Shown: piece by piece, positions 32,603-41,831 of the stretch
How the letters are laid out: every line of letters begins with the position of its first letter
Position numbering within the stretch: position 1 is the first letter of the stretch
Source: Gammaproteobacteria bacterium
GTDB lineage: Bacteria; Pseudomonadota; Gammaproteobacteria; SURF-13
NCBI GenBank assembly: GCA_016195665.1
Contig: JACPZD010000036.1
Location: 62,001 to 126,000, forward strand
Direction of reading: 5' to 3'
DNA length: 64,000 bases
The notes under the pieces: generated by a model
Told to the model about the DNA's origin: nothing
Database searches by the model: none
Seen by the model: the letters and a program-made list of their open reading frames with translations, nothing else
Made by a program: the position numbers and the translations under genes

Positions 32603-33981
32603 CTGCGCACCTTCAGAATGACCCCGCCCGGCTGCAGAGAGAGGGTCTCCAGCGTGCCGCCCAATTCGGCGATGTTGAGTCCGAGCTTGCGGTTCTCCGG
32701 GGCGCTGGGATCAAACACGATATGAGTAATGCCCTTGAGATAGATCAGCAGGGTCTCGCCGTCCTTGGCCGCCGGCGGTAGAGGCAAAACCTCGCACTTG
32801 CAGGCGATCATGGTGCGCGCCGGCCATTGACTTGCTACACGGAGGGATTTCTTATCGGCCTCTTCCATGATTAGCGTGTGGATGAGTTGATCGTGGGGCG
32901 ATAGCAATCCCCGTTTTACTGCTTCGTAGTAATTTCTGTCTATCGTCATGAACCACGTGGCGACAATTACCAGCAGCGCGAACACACCGCCGCGCTTTCC
33001 TGCGTACCCCGGAGGCCCCAGGGACTCGTTGAGGGCGATCAGCTGCGGCAAGCCGTAATAGAGAATAACAACCAGCGTCAGCATCGCCCAGGCGTCATCG
33101 GCGGCAACGGCGCCGAACAGCAATGCCAGCACCAGCATGGCGCCCATAAAATCATCCATCAGTTTTCGGGCATTGAGGGCGATAACGAGAAGTGTCAGGC
33201 CGGCAACCAGTAACCCCGTAACCGTAACAGCGGCGCCCCCTTCTTGTCCGCCGCCCAACATCACGGCGGCCAGCGGCTCCAGCGGATTGCGCCACCACGA
33301 CAGCCCGTGCCAGCCCGCCTGCAACAAAAGTGCAAACAACACGGCCAGTATCACCCCAATATACATGTGCCGCTGTTGACGTGTGTCCAGCGGATTTTTG
33401 TACCAATGCCCCAGCAATGCCGCGGGGTAGGCAAGCCCCGCAGGATGCAGGGTCACGGTAGTCGCGACCAGCAGCATCTGGGTAAAATAATTACCGCCGA
33501 GCGGGCGTGACGCTGCACGATAGCTGCGATCCAGCCACGCGCCCAGCCCGAACATCAAGAGCAGATACGGCCCGGCCGCCAGCGCATCGGCCTGAGCGAG
33601 CGTCAGCGGCGCGATCAGCAACAGGCCGGTGGCGACCAGCGCGGTCTCCTGGCTCAGGCTCCGCCTGCTCCACCGGTAGAGCAGCGCAGCGGCGGCGAAC
33701 GTGGCGAGCAGGGTAAAGACCTTGGCCGCGATCAGACTGCCGGGCCAGTAGACGCCCAGCGGGATAAAGATCAGGGCGCGGAAATCCGGGACGCCGAAGA
33801 TGACGATCGGATTGACAACATCCCCCGCGACAGACCAATTGAGCAACAAGGCGCGCGCCGCCCCTTCGTCGAGGCCGTACGGCGTGCTCCGCCCCAGCCA
33901 CAGGGCGAGGGCGCCCCACAGCAAGAATACGGCCAGGCCCCAGTAGCGGGCAATGAAGCGTGATAAGGTATCCAAGGGCAT
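32599..33981 (-). CDS. GT-C-type polytopic membrane protein (PMT/ArnT-like)
   Basis: Protein of 460 residues with about 10-11 membrane segments. After the first segment comes YGLDEGAARALL, the luminal acidic motif typical of lipid-linked glycosyltransferases of the GT39/GT83 group, and a soluble C-terminal domain (from about 380). It may transfer a sugar to lipid A, protein or another acceptor, but no close family could be named. The stop codon lies in the GGCCGAAT repeat. Confidence 0.75.
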   Translation of the reverse strand: MPLDTLSRFIARYWGLAVFLLWGALALWLGRSTPYGLDEGAARALLLNWSVAGDVVNPIVIFGVPDFRALIFIPLGVYWPGSLIAAKVFTLLATFAAAALLYRWSRRSLSQETALVATGLLLIAPLTLAQADALAAGPYLLLMFGLGAWLDRSYRAASRPLGGNYFTQMLLVATTVTLHPAGLAYPAALLGHWYKNPLDTRQQRHMYIGVILAVLFALLLQAGWHGLSWWRNPLEPLAAVMLGGGQEGGAAVTVTGLLVAGLTLLVIALNARKLMDDFMGAMLVLALLFGAVAADDAWAMLTLVVILYYGLPQLIALNESLGPPGYAGKRGGVFALLVIVATWFMTIDRNYYEAVKRGLLSPHDQLIHTLIMEEADKKSLRVASQWPARTMIACKCEVLPLPPAAKDGETLLIYLKGITHIVFDPSAPENRKLGLNIAELGGTLETLSLQPGGVILKVRR

Positions 33982-33982
33982 T

Positions 33983-34074
33983 TAGGGGCTAGGGGCTAAA
34001 AAGTGAGGCGTAAGGGGTGAGGGGTGAGGCGTAAAGCAGCTTTCACCTCACTCCTCACGCCTAACTCCTCACAG
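33983..34074. repeat. TGAGGNG heptamer repeat, inverted (copy 1)
   Basis: Head part consists of heptamers such as GTGAGGCGTAAGGGGTGAGG, a short spacer (AAAGCAGCTTT), and the complementary CACCTCACTCCTCACGCC block. Both arms can pair into a long hairpin. It lies in the gap before bepA. Confidence 0.75.
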
Positions 34075-34196
34075 TATTTAAGTATAGAGTAAACGAAGGT
34101 CTATGGCCATTTCCTTGCGGCCGGCCGGTGCCTGTGGCGAAACCAACCGCTATGCTGATGGTCACAGTAGCAGAGGCAACTATTTAAGGTGCTTGA

Positions 34197-35645
34197 TTGA
34201 AACATATTTTATTGGTACTGACTATTGCGTGTTTCATATCCGTGGCGACCGCCCGCGAAGCGGGAACGCTGGATTTGCATCTCCCCGAGATCGGCAATAG
34301 CGCGGGGTCGGTGATTTCTCCCTTGCAGGAGAAGCGTCTCGGCGAGGCCTTTATGCGCGAGGTGCGCCAAACACTGACCATCAATGACGACCCGGAGATC
34401 GCTGACTATGTCCGCACCCTGGGCGAACGGCTGACCTCGAACAGCGACACCCAGGGGCGTGATTTCAGCTTCTTCGTCGTAGAGAGCCCTGAGATCAACG
34501 CCTTTGCCGGGCCGGGCGGCTATCTCGGCATCAACAGCGGGCTGATACTCAGTACCGAATCCGAAAGCGAGCTCGCCTCGGTGGTCGCGCATGAAATTGC
34601 GCACGTGACCCAACAGCATCTGGCGCGCAGTTTTGAAAAGGCCGACAGGCTGAGTATACCCGCAATGGCAGCCTTAGCGGCGGCGTTGATTATCGGCAGC
34701 CGCAGCGGCGAGGCCGGTCAGGCGGCGGTCGCGGCGGTGCAGGCGGGAGCGGCGCAGGCCCAGATCAATTTTACTCGCGGCAACGAAGAAGAGGCCGACC
34801 GGGTGGGTCTCCAGAGCCTGGCGCGCGCCGGTTACGATCCGCGCAGCATGCCGGTGTTTTTTGAGCGTCTGCAGCAAGCCATTCGCTTTGAAGGAAATCA
34901 GGCGCCGGAATTTCTGAGGACTCACCCGGTGACGACCTCGCGCATCGCCGACACCCGTAACCGCGCGGAGCAATATCCGTATCGCCAGATTCAGGATAGC
35001 CTGGAGTACCACCTCACTCGCGCCAAGCTGCGGGTGTTGAGCGAGGCCAATCCCAGGATTAGCGTCAAACGCTTTGCGGAGGCGCTCAAGCAGGGTCAGT
35101 ACCGCAACGAGCAGGCCGAGCACTACGGTTATGCGCTGGCGCTGTTAAAGAGCGGAGAGACGACGGCGGCCCGCACCGAGGCGCAGCAGCTTATCTCCCG
35201 CGACAAGGAGAATTTCCACTACCTGGCCCTGCTGGCGCAGATCGAAATGGCGGACGGACAATCCGCAAAGGCCCTGGATCTCTATGGCCGGTCGCTGGAA
35301 CTTTATCCCGGCAATCGGCCGCTTACCCTGTTGTATAGCCAGGCCTTGTTACAGGCGGGGCAGCCCGAGAAGGCGCGGCGACTACTGCAAGACCACCTGC
35401 GGCACCGTTCCGCGGAGCCGGCCGTTTACCAACTTCTGGCCCAGGCGGCCGGTCAGACAGGCCGGCAGGCCGAGGCCCATCAGGCCCAGGCGGAGTATTA
35501 TTATTTGAACGGTCAAACCGACGCCGCCATTCAACAGCTTACCCGGGCCCTCGGCCTCAAGGACACGGACTTTTATCTCGCCTCGCAGATCGAGGCACGT
35601 CTCAAGGAACTCAAAGACGAGGCGGCGCTGGCAAGCAAAGAATAG
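34197..35645 (+). CDS. bepA: Periplasmic metalloprotease/chaperone BepA (M48)
   Basis: Protein of 482 residues with a signal peptide, M48 protease domain and C-terminal TPR region. HEIAHVTQQH carries the HExxH zinc motif (about residues 136-140) and EEEADRVG the third ligand. BepA helps LptD assembly and degrades misfolded outer-membrane proteins. The start is TTG 34197, preceded by AAGGTG, which begins the signal peptide KHILLVLTIACFISVATA. Three helix-turn-helix TPR-like units follow from about residue 305. Confidence 0.92.
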   Translation: MKHILLVLTIACFISVATAREAGTLDLHLPEIGNSAGSVISPLQEKRLGEAFMREVRQTLTINDDPEIADYVRTLGERLTSNSDTQGRDFSFFVVESPEINAFAGPGGYLGINSGLILSTESESELASVVAHEIAHVTQQHLARSFEKADRLSIPAMAALAAALIIGSRSGEAGQAAVAAVQAGAAQAQINFTRGNEEEADRVGLQSLARAGYDPRSMPVFFERLQQAIRFEGNQAPEFLRTHPVTTSRIADTRNRAEQYPYRQIQDSLEYHLTRAKLRVLSEANPRISVKRFAEALKQGQYRNEQAEHYGYALALLKSGETTAARTEAQQLISRDKENFHYLALLAQIEMADGQSAKALDLYGRSLELYPGNRPLTLLYSQALLQAGQPEKARRLLQDHLRHRSAEPAVYQLLAQAAGQTGRQAEAHQAQAEYYYLNGQTDAAIQQLTRALGLKDTDFYLASQIEARLKELKDEAALASKE

Positions 35646-35699
35646 TATAATGACAAATCTTTCCAGTTATTCAACGACCTGATTTCGGAGTATGCTTAG

Positions 35700-36179
35700 A
35701 TGGACAAGCAACGCAGACGCTTTCTGAAAAGCAGTCTGGTCACCAGCCTGTTGGGCCTGGCCGCCGGTGCAGGGCTGTTCATCCCGCGCTGGGTGTGGGC
35801 CGCGTGGCCGAGCACAGCCTTCCAATCCAAGACCCTGTTCGGCGCCCTGGAGCCGCTGTTCGGCAGCGGCAGTGTCAACCTGACCCCTGCCGATGAGGAC
35901 ATCACCCTCACCGTCACCGATCTCGCCGAGAATGGCGCCGTGGTGCCGGTGACGGTATCGAGCCGCCTGCCCGACGTGGAATCCATTACCTTGCTGGTAG
36001 ATAAAAATCCCAATAGCCTGGTGGCCCAGTTCAAGCTGGCGAAAAACACCCAGGCCTATATCAAGACCAATATCAAAATGGCCGAGACCTCCAAGGTCTA
36101 CGCCGTGGTCAAATCAGGGGACAAACTTTACAGCACCAATAAAAAGGTCAAGGTCACCCTGGGCGGTTGCGGGAATTGA
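35700..36179 (+). CDS. soxY: Thiosulfate-oxidation carrier protein SoxY
   Basis: Protein of 159 residues with a Tat signal (KQRRRFLKSSLVTSLLGLAA) and a C-terminal GGCGN, whose Cys carries the sulfane/sulfite intermediates of the Sox cycle as thiocysteine derivatives. It forms a heterodimer with SoxZ. Only soxYZ are present; soxXA, soxB and soxCD are not in the window, so the rest of the pathway must be elsewhere or absent. Confidence 0.94.
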   Translation: MDKQRRRFLKSSLVTSLLGLAAGAGLFIPRWVWAAWPSTAFQSKTLFGALEPLFGSGSVNLTPADEDITLTVTDLAENGAVVPVTVSSRLPDVESITLLVDKNPNSLVAQFKLAKNTQAYIKTNIKMAETSKVYAVVKSGDKLYSTNKKVKVTLGGCGN

Positions 36180-36212
36180 AGCCTGACAGCAAACCCCGGT
36201 TGAGAGAAAATT

Positions 36213-36527
36213 ATGCCAGATAATAAGATTAAGATCCGCGCCACCCTCGAAGGGGAGGTTACCACGGTCAAGACCCAGATTATTCATCCTATGGATACGG
36301 GCCTGTTCAAAGATTCCAAGGGCGTGCCGATCCCGGCCTGGTTCATCCAGGAGGTCAAGGTGGAGCACAATGGTAACCCCATACTTGAAGCCGCGTGGGG
36401 CATCGCCATCTCCAAAAACCCTTATATGGCCTTCAACTTCACGGGCGGCAAGAAGGGCGATGCCCTCAAGTTGAGCTGGGTGGATAACAGGGGCGGCTCG
36501 GATTCAATTGAAACGACGATAACGTGA
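36213..36527 (+). CDS. soxZ: Thiosulfate-oxidation protein SoxZ
   Basis: Protein of 104 residues: IKIRATLEGEVTTVKTQIIHPMDTG, IPAWFIQEVKVEHNG and PYMAFNFTGGKKGDALKLSW are the SoxZ signature. It supports the SoxY carrier arm. It has no signal peptide and is exported with SoxY. The stop codon TGA (36525-36527) is part of a TGAGGNG repeat. Confidence 0.94.
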   Translation: MPDNKIKIRATLEGEVTTVKTQIIHPMDTGLFKDSKGVPIPAWFIQEVKVEHNGNPILEAAWGIAISKNPYMAFNFTGGKKGDALKLSWVDNRGGSDSIETTIT

Positions 36528-36610
36528 GGGGTGAGGAGTGAGGGGTGAGGAGAAATCTACTTTACGCTTTACTCCTTACTCCTCACACCTCACCCATAGC
36601 GCCTAACCCC
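36524..36610. repeat. TGAGGNG heptamer repeat (copy 2)
   Basis: GTGAGGGGTGAGGAGTGAGG head, short AAATCTACTTTACG spacer, and a complementary CTCCTTACTCCTCACACC tail. It fills the soxZ-dusB gap, including the soxZ stop codon. Confidence 0.75.
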
Positions 36611-36619
36611 TGCCGTACT

Positions 36620-37624
36620 ATGCAAATCGGACCTTACAAACTTAATAACAATCTCGTGCTGGCGCCGATGGCGGGAGTCACCGACCGGCCGTTCCGCCAG
36701 CTTTGCAAGAATCTGGGCGCCGGGCTCGCGGTCTCCGAGATGGTGTCCTCGAATTCACTGCTGTGGGGCAGCGAGAAGACCCGGCGCCGCGCCAATCACG
36801 AGGGCGAAACCGAACCGCGCACGGTGCAGATCGCCGGCGCCGATCCCAAGCTCATGGCGCAAGCCGCGCAATACAACGTGGACAAGGGAGCGCAGATCAT
36901 AGACATCAACATGGGCTGCCCCGCCAAAAAGGTGTGCAACGTCATGGCGGGCTCCGCCCTGCTGCAGGACGAACCTCTGGTCGGCCGCATCCTCGACGCC
37001 GTGGTCGCAGCCGTGCGGGCGCCCGTCACACTCAAGATCCGCACCGGCTGGGATAAAAATCATCGCAACGGTATCCTCATAGCGCGGATCGCCGAGCAGG
37101 CGGGCATTAAATCGCTGGCCGTGCACGGCCGCACTCGCGCCTGCGCCTATACCGGCGAAGCCGAATACGACACCATCGCCGCCATCAAGGCGGCGGTCAA
37201 TCTCCCGGTCATCGCCAACGGCGACATCCGCACCCCGCAACAGGCGAAATACGTACTCGAGCACACCGGCGCCGACGGCGTTATGATAGGACGCGCCGCG
37301 CAGGGCAAGCCGTGGATCTTCCGCACCATCGGCCATTATCTTGCCACCGGAGAACTGTTACCCGAACCGGGTATCGAGGAGATCCGTGAGATCATGCTCG
37401 GCCACATCGCCAACCTCTACCAGTTTTACGGCGAACACACCGGCGTATTAATGGCGCGCAAGCATCTCTCCTGGTACAGCAAGGGTCAGATCGGCGGGGG
37501 CGCCTTCCGCCAGACTATCAATGCGGCGCAGACCGTAAACGACCAGTGGACGCTGACGCGGGACTTCTTCGACTCCCTGGCGGCGCGCGGTGAAGCCGAG
37601 CTGCCTGAGGAACTGGCGGCATGA
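36620..37624 (+). CDS. dusB: tRNA-dihydrouridine synthase DusB
   Basis: FMN enzyme of 334 residues that reduces U17-region uridines of tRNA. Motifs: LAPMAGVTDRPFRQLCK, DINMGCPAKKVC with the catalytic Cys, LKIRTGWD, VHGRTRACAYTGEA and DGVMIGRAAQGKPWIF. The ATG at 36620 (QIGPYKLNNNLVLAP) begins the conserved fold; an upstream in-frame start is inside the repeat and was not used. It overlaps fis by four bases, the standard dusB-fis operon. Confidence 0.95.
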   Translation: MQIGPYKLNNNLVLAPMAGVTDRPFRQLCKNLGAGLAVSEMVSSNSLLWGSEKTRRRANHEGETEPRTVQIAGADPKLMAQAAQYNVDKGAQIIDINMGCPAKKVCNVMAGSALLQDEPLVGRILDAVVAAVRAPVTLKIRTGWDKNHRNGILIARIAEQAGIKSLAVHGRTRACAYTGEAEYDTIAAIKAAVNLPVIANGDIRTPQQAKYVLEHTGADGVMIGRAAQGKPWIFRTIGHYLATGELLPEPGIEEIREIMLGHIANLYQFYGEHTGVLMARKHLSWYSKGQIGGGAFRQTINAAQTVNDQWTLTRDFFDSLAARGEAELPEELAA

Positions 37625-37872
37625 GCAAACCGAAATCGCAAAACAAACCGCTGCGCGAATGCATCAAGGAAGCGCTTGAGCTGTACTTCGAGGACCTGGA
37701 CGGACATAAACCCGACGATCTCTACCAGATGGTGTTGAGTGAAGTCGAACAGCCGCTGCTGGAAATACTGCTGCGCTATACGCGCGGCAACCAAAGCAAG
37801 GCGGCGGAGATCCTCGGCCTCAATCGCAGCACGCTGCGAAAAAAGCTGAGTCAATACGGATTGGACAAGTAA
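37621..37872 (+). CDS. fis: DNA-binding protein Fis
   Basis: Nucleoid-associated protein of 83 residues. The core PLLEILLRYTRGNQSKAAEILGLNRSTLRKKLSQYGL is the Fis helix-turn-helix. E. coli Fis has 98 residues; the shorter N-terminus is usual outside enterobacteria. It overlaps dusB and is followed by a repeat before purH. Confidence 0.95.
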   Translation: MSKPKSQNKPLRECIKEALELYFEDLDGHKPDDLYQMVLSEVEQPLLEILLRYTRGNQSKAAEILGLNRSTLRKKLSQYGLDK

Positions 37873-37875
37873 ATA

Positions 37876-37967
37876 AGTGAGGCGTGAGGAGTGAGGAGAA
37901 AACTGCTTTACCTCTCACTCCTAACGCCTCACGCCTCACAGTCTTTTTCGCCTCACGCCTCACTCAC
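37876..37967. repeat. TGAGGNG heptamer repeat (copy 3)
   Basis: GTGAGGCGTGAGGAGTGAGG head (from 37877), AGAAAACTGCTTT spacer, then CTCTCACTCCTAACGCCTCACGCCTCAC and a second CGCCTCACGCCTCACTCAC block ending next to the purH start. It fills the fis-purH gap. Confidence 0.75.
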
Positions 37968-37969
37968 AT

Positions 37970-39535
37970 ATGACCACCGCCCTCATCAGCGTCTCCGACA
38001 AAACCGGCATCGTCCCGTTCGCACAACGTCTGCAAGCGTTAGGTGTGCGTATTCTGTCCACCGGCGGCACCGCGAAGCTGCTTTCGGCCAACGGCGTCAA
38101 GGCGACCGAGGTCTCGGAGTACACCGGCTTTCCTGAGCTTATGGACGGCCGCCTCAAGACCCTGCACCCCAGGATCCATGGCGGGCTGCTGGGGAGGCGC
38201 GGCTTGGACGACGCTGCGATGGCCGAGTACGGTATCCCTGCCATAGACATTTTGGTGGTCAACCTGTATCCCTTCGAGCAGGTCACTGCGGCGGCGGACT
38301 GCGAACTCGGCAAGGCCATTGAGAACATTGATATCGGCGGCCCCGCCATGCTGCGCGGGGCCGCAAAAAATTATTCCGCGGTCACCGTGGTGGTTGACAG
38401 CGGCGATTACGATACCGTGCTCGCCGAGATGGAAAATCACGGCGGCGCGGTGAGCGGCGCGCTGCGCTACTCGCTCGCGGTCAAGGCCTTCGAACACTGC
38501 GCGCGTTACGACGGTGCGATTGCAAATTACCTGGGTACAATAAAGGAAAGCGCCGCAGCCGGGCGCGAGCCCTTCCCGCGCACCTACACCATGCAGTGGA
38601 TGAAGTCGCAAACCCTGCGTTACGGTGAAAATCCGCATCAACGCGCCGCCTTTTACATCGAGCCCAATCCGCCCAGCGGCTGCATCGCCAGCGCCGATCA
38701 GATCCAGGGCAAGGAGCTGTCGTTTAACAACATCGCCGACGCCGACACCGCGCTGGAATGCGTCAAATCCTTTAACGAAGTCCCCGCCTGCGTGATCGTC
38801 AAGCACGCCAATCCCTGCGGCGTCGCGCTCGGCAAGACATTGCTGGAGGCCTATGAACGCGCCTACGCAACCGATCCCACGTCGGCCTTCGGCAGCATCA
38901 TTGCCTTCAATCAGCCGCTGGACGCCGCCACCGCCCGCAGTATCATCGAGCGGCACTTTGTCGAAGTGCTAGTCGCCCCGAGCATCGAAGATGAGGCCCT
39001 ACCGATACTCGCCGGCAAGAGTAACGTGCGCGTCTTGAGTTGCGGCCCCTGGGCCGCGGAGCCACGCGCGCAACTGGACTATAAACGCATCACCGGCGGA
39101 TTGCTGATTCAGGAAAGCGACCTCGCCATGATTACCGCCAAGGATTTCAAGATCGTTACACGGCGTGCCCCGACGCCCGTCGAGATACAAGACATGCTGT
39201 TCGCCTGGAAGGTCGCCAAGTTCGTCAAATCCAACGCCATCGTGTACTGCAAAGACGCCATGACCATCGGCATCGGCGCAGGACAAATGAGCCGTGTCTA
39301 CAGCGCCCGCATCGCCGCCATAAAGGCCGCCGACGCGGGCCTGGCGGTGGCGGGTTCCGTAGTCGCAAGCGACGCCTTCTTCCCGTTCCGCGATGGTGTG
39401 GACGCCGCCGCAGAGGCCGGCGTCACCGCCCTAATCCAGCCCGGCGGCTCGCTGCGCGACCCGGAAGTCATCGCCGCCGCCGACGAACACGGCATGGCGA
39501 TGGTGTTTACGGGGATCAGGCATTTTAGGCATTAA
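37970..39535 (+). CDS. purH: Bifunctional AICAR transformylase / IMP cyclohydrolase
   Basis: Purine enzyme of 521 residues. N-terminal MGS-like cyclohydrolase part ([43 protein letters not shown]) and C-terminal transformylase part ([47 protein letters not shown]). It performs the last two steps to IMP. Start ATG 37970 lies just after the repeat. Confidence 0.97.
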   Translation: MTTALISVSDKTGIVPFAQRLQALGVRILSTGGTAKLLSANGVKATEVSEYTGFPELMDGRLKTLHPRIHGGLLGRRGLDDAAMAEYGIPAIDILVVNLYPFEQVTAAADCELGKAIENIDIGGPAMLRGAAKNYSAVTVVVDSGDYDTVLAEMENHGGAVSGALRYSLAVKAFEHCARYDGAIANYLGTIKESAAAGREPFPRTYTMQWMKSQTLRYGENPHQRAAFYIEPNPPSGCIASADQIQGKELSFNNIADADTALECVKSFNEVPACVIVKHANPCGVALGKTLLEAYERAYATDPTSAFGSIIAFNQPLDAATARSIIERHFVEVLVAPSIEDEALPILAGKSNVRVLSCGPWAAEPRAQLDYKRITGGLLIQESDLAMITAKDFKIVTRRAPTPVEIQDMLFAWKVAKFVKSNAIVYCKDAMTIGIGAGQMSRVYSARIAAIKAADAGLAVAGSVVASDAFFPFRDGVDAAAEAGVTALIQPGGSLRDPEVIAAADEHGMAMVFTGIRHFRH

Positions 39536-39540
39536 CTACT

Positions 39541-39687
39541 TCACGCAAAGGCGTAAAAATGTTTATAGAACTACATTCACCGCAGAGGATACAGAGGACG
39601 CATATTAAAACGATTTGATTCTCCTCCGCGTCCTCCGTGGTAAATCGTTCTTTTTATATTGATTTGCGACTTTGCGCCTTGGCGTGA
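39541..39687. repeat. 147-bp compound repeat filling the purH-purD gap
   Basis: Outer arms TCACGCAAAGGCG (39541-39553) and CGCCTTGGCGTGA (39675-39687) match at 12 of 13 positions. The core is an ACCGCAGAGG ... CCTCCGTGGT pair (about 39580-39645). It begins 5 bases after the purH stop and ends 10 bases before the purD start. Confidence 0.8.
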
Positions 39688-39697
39688 GATTGATTAT

Positions 39698-40987
39698 ATG
39701 AAAATTCTCATCATCGGCTCCGGCGGCCGCGAACATGCGCTGGTCTGGAAGGCGGCGCAATCGCCAAATGTCACCAAGATCTTTGTCGCGCCCGGCAATG
39801 CGGGCACGGCGCGTGAACCGAAGACAGAGAACGTCGCCATCAAGGCTGAAGATATCGCGTCGCTGGTGGATTTTGCGCGGAAAAATCACATCATTCTCAC
39901 TATCGTTGGGCCGGAGACGCCGCTGGCGCTGGGCGTGGCGGACGCCTTCAACGCCGCGGGGCTGCGCTGCTTCGGACCGACCCGTGCCGCTGCTCAACTC
40001 GAATCGTCCAAGGCCTTCTCCAAGGATTTTCTGGCGCGCCACCACATCCCCACTGCGGGCTATAGCGTGTTCACGGATGTCGAACCGGCCTTGGCTTACA
40101 TTCGTAAACTGGGCGCGCCTCTGGTGATCAAGGCGGATGGTCTCGCCGCGGGCAAGGGCGTGGTGATTGCGGCTACCTTGGCCGAGGCCGATGCGGCGGT
40201 CACCGACATGCTGAGCGGCAACGTATTCGGCGCGGCAGGCAGGCGCGTGGTGATCGAGGAATTTCTGCAAGGCGAGGAGGCGAGTTTTATCGTCCTGGTG
40301 GACGGCGAACATATTCTGCCGCTCGCCACCACGCAGGATCATAAGGCGCGCGACGACGGCGACCGCGGCCCCAACACCGGCGGCATGGGGGCGTATTCGC
40401 CTGCGCCCGTCGTGACGTCCGCCGTGCATGCGCGCATTATGCGCGAGATCATCGTGCCTACGGTGTGCGGCATGGCCGCCGAAGGCAACCCCTATACCGG
40501 CTTTCTCTACGCGGGGGTGATGATCAGCCCGGAAGGGGCGCCGCGCGTGTTGGAGTTCAATTGCCGGTTGGGCGACCCGGAAACGCAGCCCATCATGATG
40601 CGTCTGCGCTCGGATTTGATCGAGTTATGTGAAGCCGCTTTGGACAAGCGCCTCGATAGGGTGCAAGCGGAGTGGGATACGCGCGCGGCGCTCGGCGTGG
40701 TGCTTGCCGCCGGTGGTTATCCGGGCCCGTATCGCACCGGTGATGTCATCCACGGCATGATTCAAACAGGAGATAGCGACCGGAAGATTTTTCATGCCGG
40801 CACCGCGCTGCGGGGCGACGATATTGTTACAGCGGGCGGCCGTGTCGCCTGTGTCTGCGCCTTGGGAGCCGACGTGAAAGAAGCGCAGCAGCGCGCCTAT
40901 GAACGAGTTCGGAGTGTCGGCTGGGAGGGAATGTATTACCGCACCGACATCGGTTACCGTGCGGTGGCTAGGGAGGGTAAGGGGTGA
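39698..40987 (+). CDS. purD: Phosphoribosylamine-glycine ligase
   Basis: ATP-grasp enzyme of 429 residues: LIIGSGGREHALVWK, FVAPGNAGTA, VIKADGLAAGKGVVIA, EEFLQGEEASFIVLVDG, NTGGMGAYSPAPV, EFNCRLGDPETQPIM. It makes glycinamide ribonucleotide. ATG 39698 begins the fold. The last residues (VAREGKG) run into repeat-like GGTAAGGGGTGAGGGG sequence. Confidence 0.97.
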   Translation: MKILIIGSGGREHALVWKAAQSPNVTKIFVAPGNAGTAREPKTENVAIKAEDIASLVDFARKNHIILTIVGPETPLALGVADAFNAAGLRCFGPTRAAAQLESSKAFSKDFLARHHIPTAGYSVFTDVEPALAYIRKLGAPLVIKADGLAAGKGVVIAATLAEADAAVTDMLSGNVFGAAGRRVVIEEFLQGEEASFIVLVDGEHILPLATTQDHKARDDGDRGPNTGGMGAYSPAPVVTSAVHARIMREIIVPTVCGMAAEGNPYTGFLYAGVMISPEGAPRVLEFNCRLGDPETQPIMMRLRSDLIELCEAALDKRLDRVQAEWDTRAALGVVLAAGGYPGPYRTGDVIHGMIQTGDSDRKIFHAGTALRGDDIVTAGGRVACVCALGADVKEAQQRAYERVRSVGWEGMYYRTDIGYRAVAREGKG

Positions 40988-41210
40988 GGGGATTGTCAGG
41001 CAGCTTCGCAGCCTGACCTACGCCTTTTTTACTACATTCACCGCAGAGGACGCAGAGGACGCATATTACTCATAAGTCAGTAATTAAGACTACACTTCAT
41101 GCTACGTCTCCGCCCCCTATTGAGGGGGCGGGACAGGGTGGGGGTAGAGTAAACAGGGTTTTTACTCAGGAGTCACATTATAACGTTGTAGCCTTATTTT
41201 CTGACTCCGT
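40988..41210. other. Intergenic region after purD with hairpins and a half repeat
   Basis: GTCAGGC (40995-41001) pairs with GCCTGAC (41011-41017), with T6 at 41025-41030, so it may terminate purD. Next comes a half copy of the ACCGCAGAGGACGCAGAGG family (41038-41062) without a right arm. CGCCCCC / GGGGGCG follows at 41111-41130. No gene is seen. Confidence 0.6.
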
Positions 41211-41729
41211 TCAGGTATTTGCAGCGGCGTTGTTGGCGCTGCGGCGTTTGCGCGGGGCCTTGAACCACTTCTTTTTACAATCCAGCAGGCGTTGTTCGAT
41301 GCCGTCGAGATCGGGAATGACTGCGGTTTCGCCATCCACCACCACGCGGCTCAATATCACCGAATCGGCCTCGGGTGTGTAGTCCATCGCCGCAATCCTG
41401 CTTTCATCAATGTTTGCGAGCTGCGGTATGCCCTGTACCAGCACGGCGAAAAAGTTGATATCGGGATTCCCCCCTAACGCATTGAGCACCACGATCTTGG
41501 CGCGCACTGGAACAGACGGTTTTGATTGCCCGCACATGACCTCAAACGAAAGCAGCGGAACATCTCTCTCACGCCAGCTCAATAGGCCGAGCAACCACTC
41601 CGGCCCCTCGGCGACGGGCGCCGGCTCGGAATAGTTGATCACCTCGGCGACGGCCGTGTTCGGCAGCACCAGGTGCCCGCCGCCGATCGGGATGATCTGA
41701 CTGCGTATCGAGAGATGTGTATCAGCCAT
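41211..41729 (-). CDS. chpC: CheW-like protein ChpC of the type IV pilus chemosensory system
   Basis: CheW-domain protein of 172 residues: IIPIGGGHLVLPNTAVAEVINYS, LLGLLSWRERDVPLLSFE, VVLNALGG. Last gene of the leftward pilG-chpC operon. CheW-like scaffolds link the MCP to the histidine kinase. A TTG 15 bases upstream is an alternative start. The C-terminal tail is basic and Ala/Asn-rich. Confidence 0.85.
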   Translation of the reverse strand: MADTHLSIRSQIIPIGGGHLVLPNTAVAEVINYSEPAPVAEGPEWLLGLLSWRERDVPLLSFEVMCGQSKPSVPVRAKIVVLNALGGNPDINFFAVLVQGIPQLANIDESRIAAMDYTPEADSVILSRVVVDGETAVIPDLDGIEQRLLDCKKKWFKAPRKRRSANNAAANT

Positions 41730-41831
41730 GGCGCGGCGCTTCAATAAAATCAGTTTTTCTTTTCAGTGGGTAGTTCATGCTTTTTCACTAGTTGTGCAAA
41801 ATTTTTTATCGTATCCTCTGCGATGCAGTTT

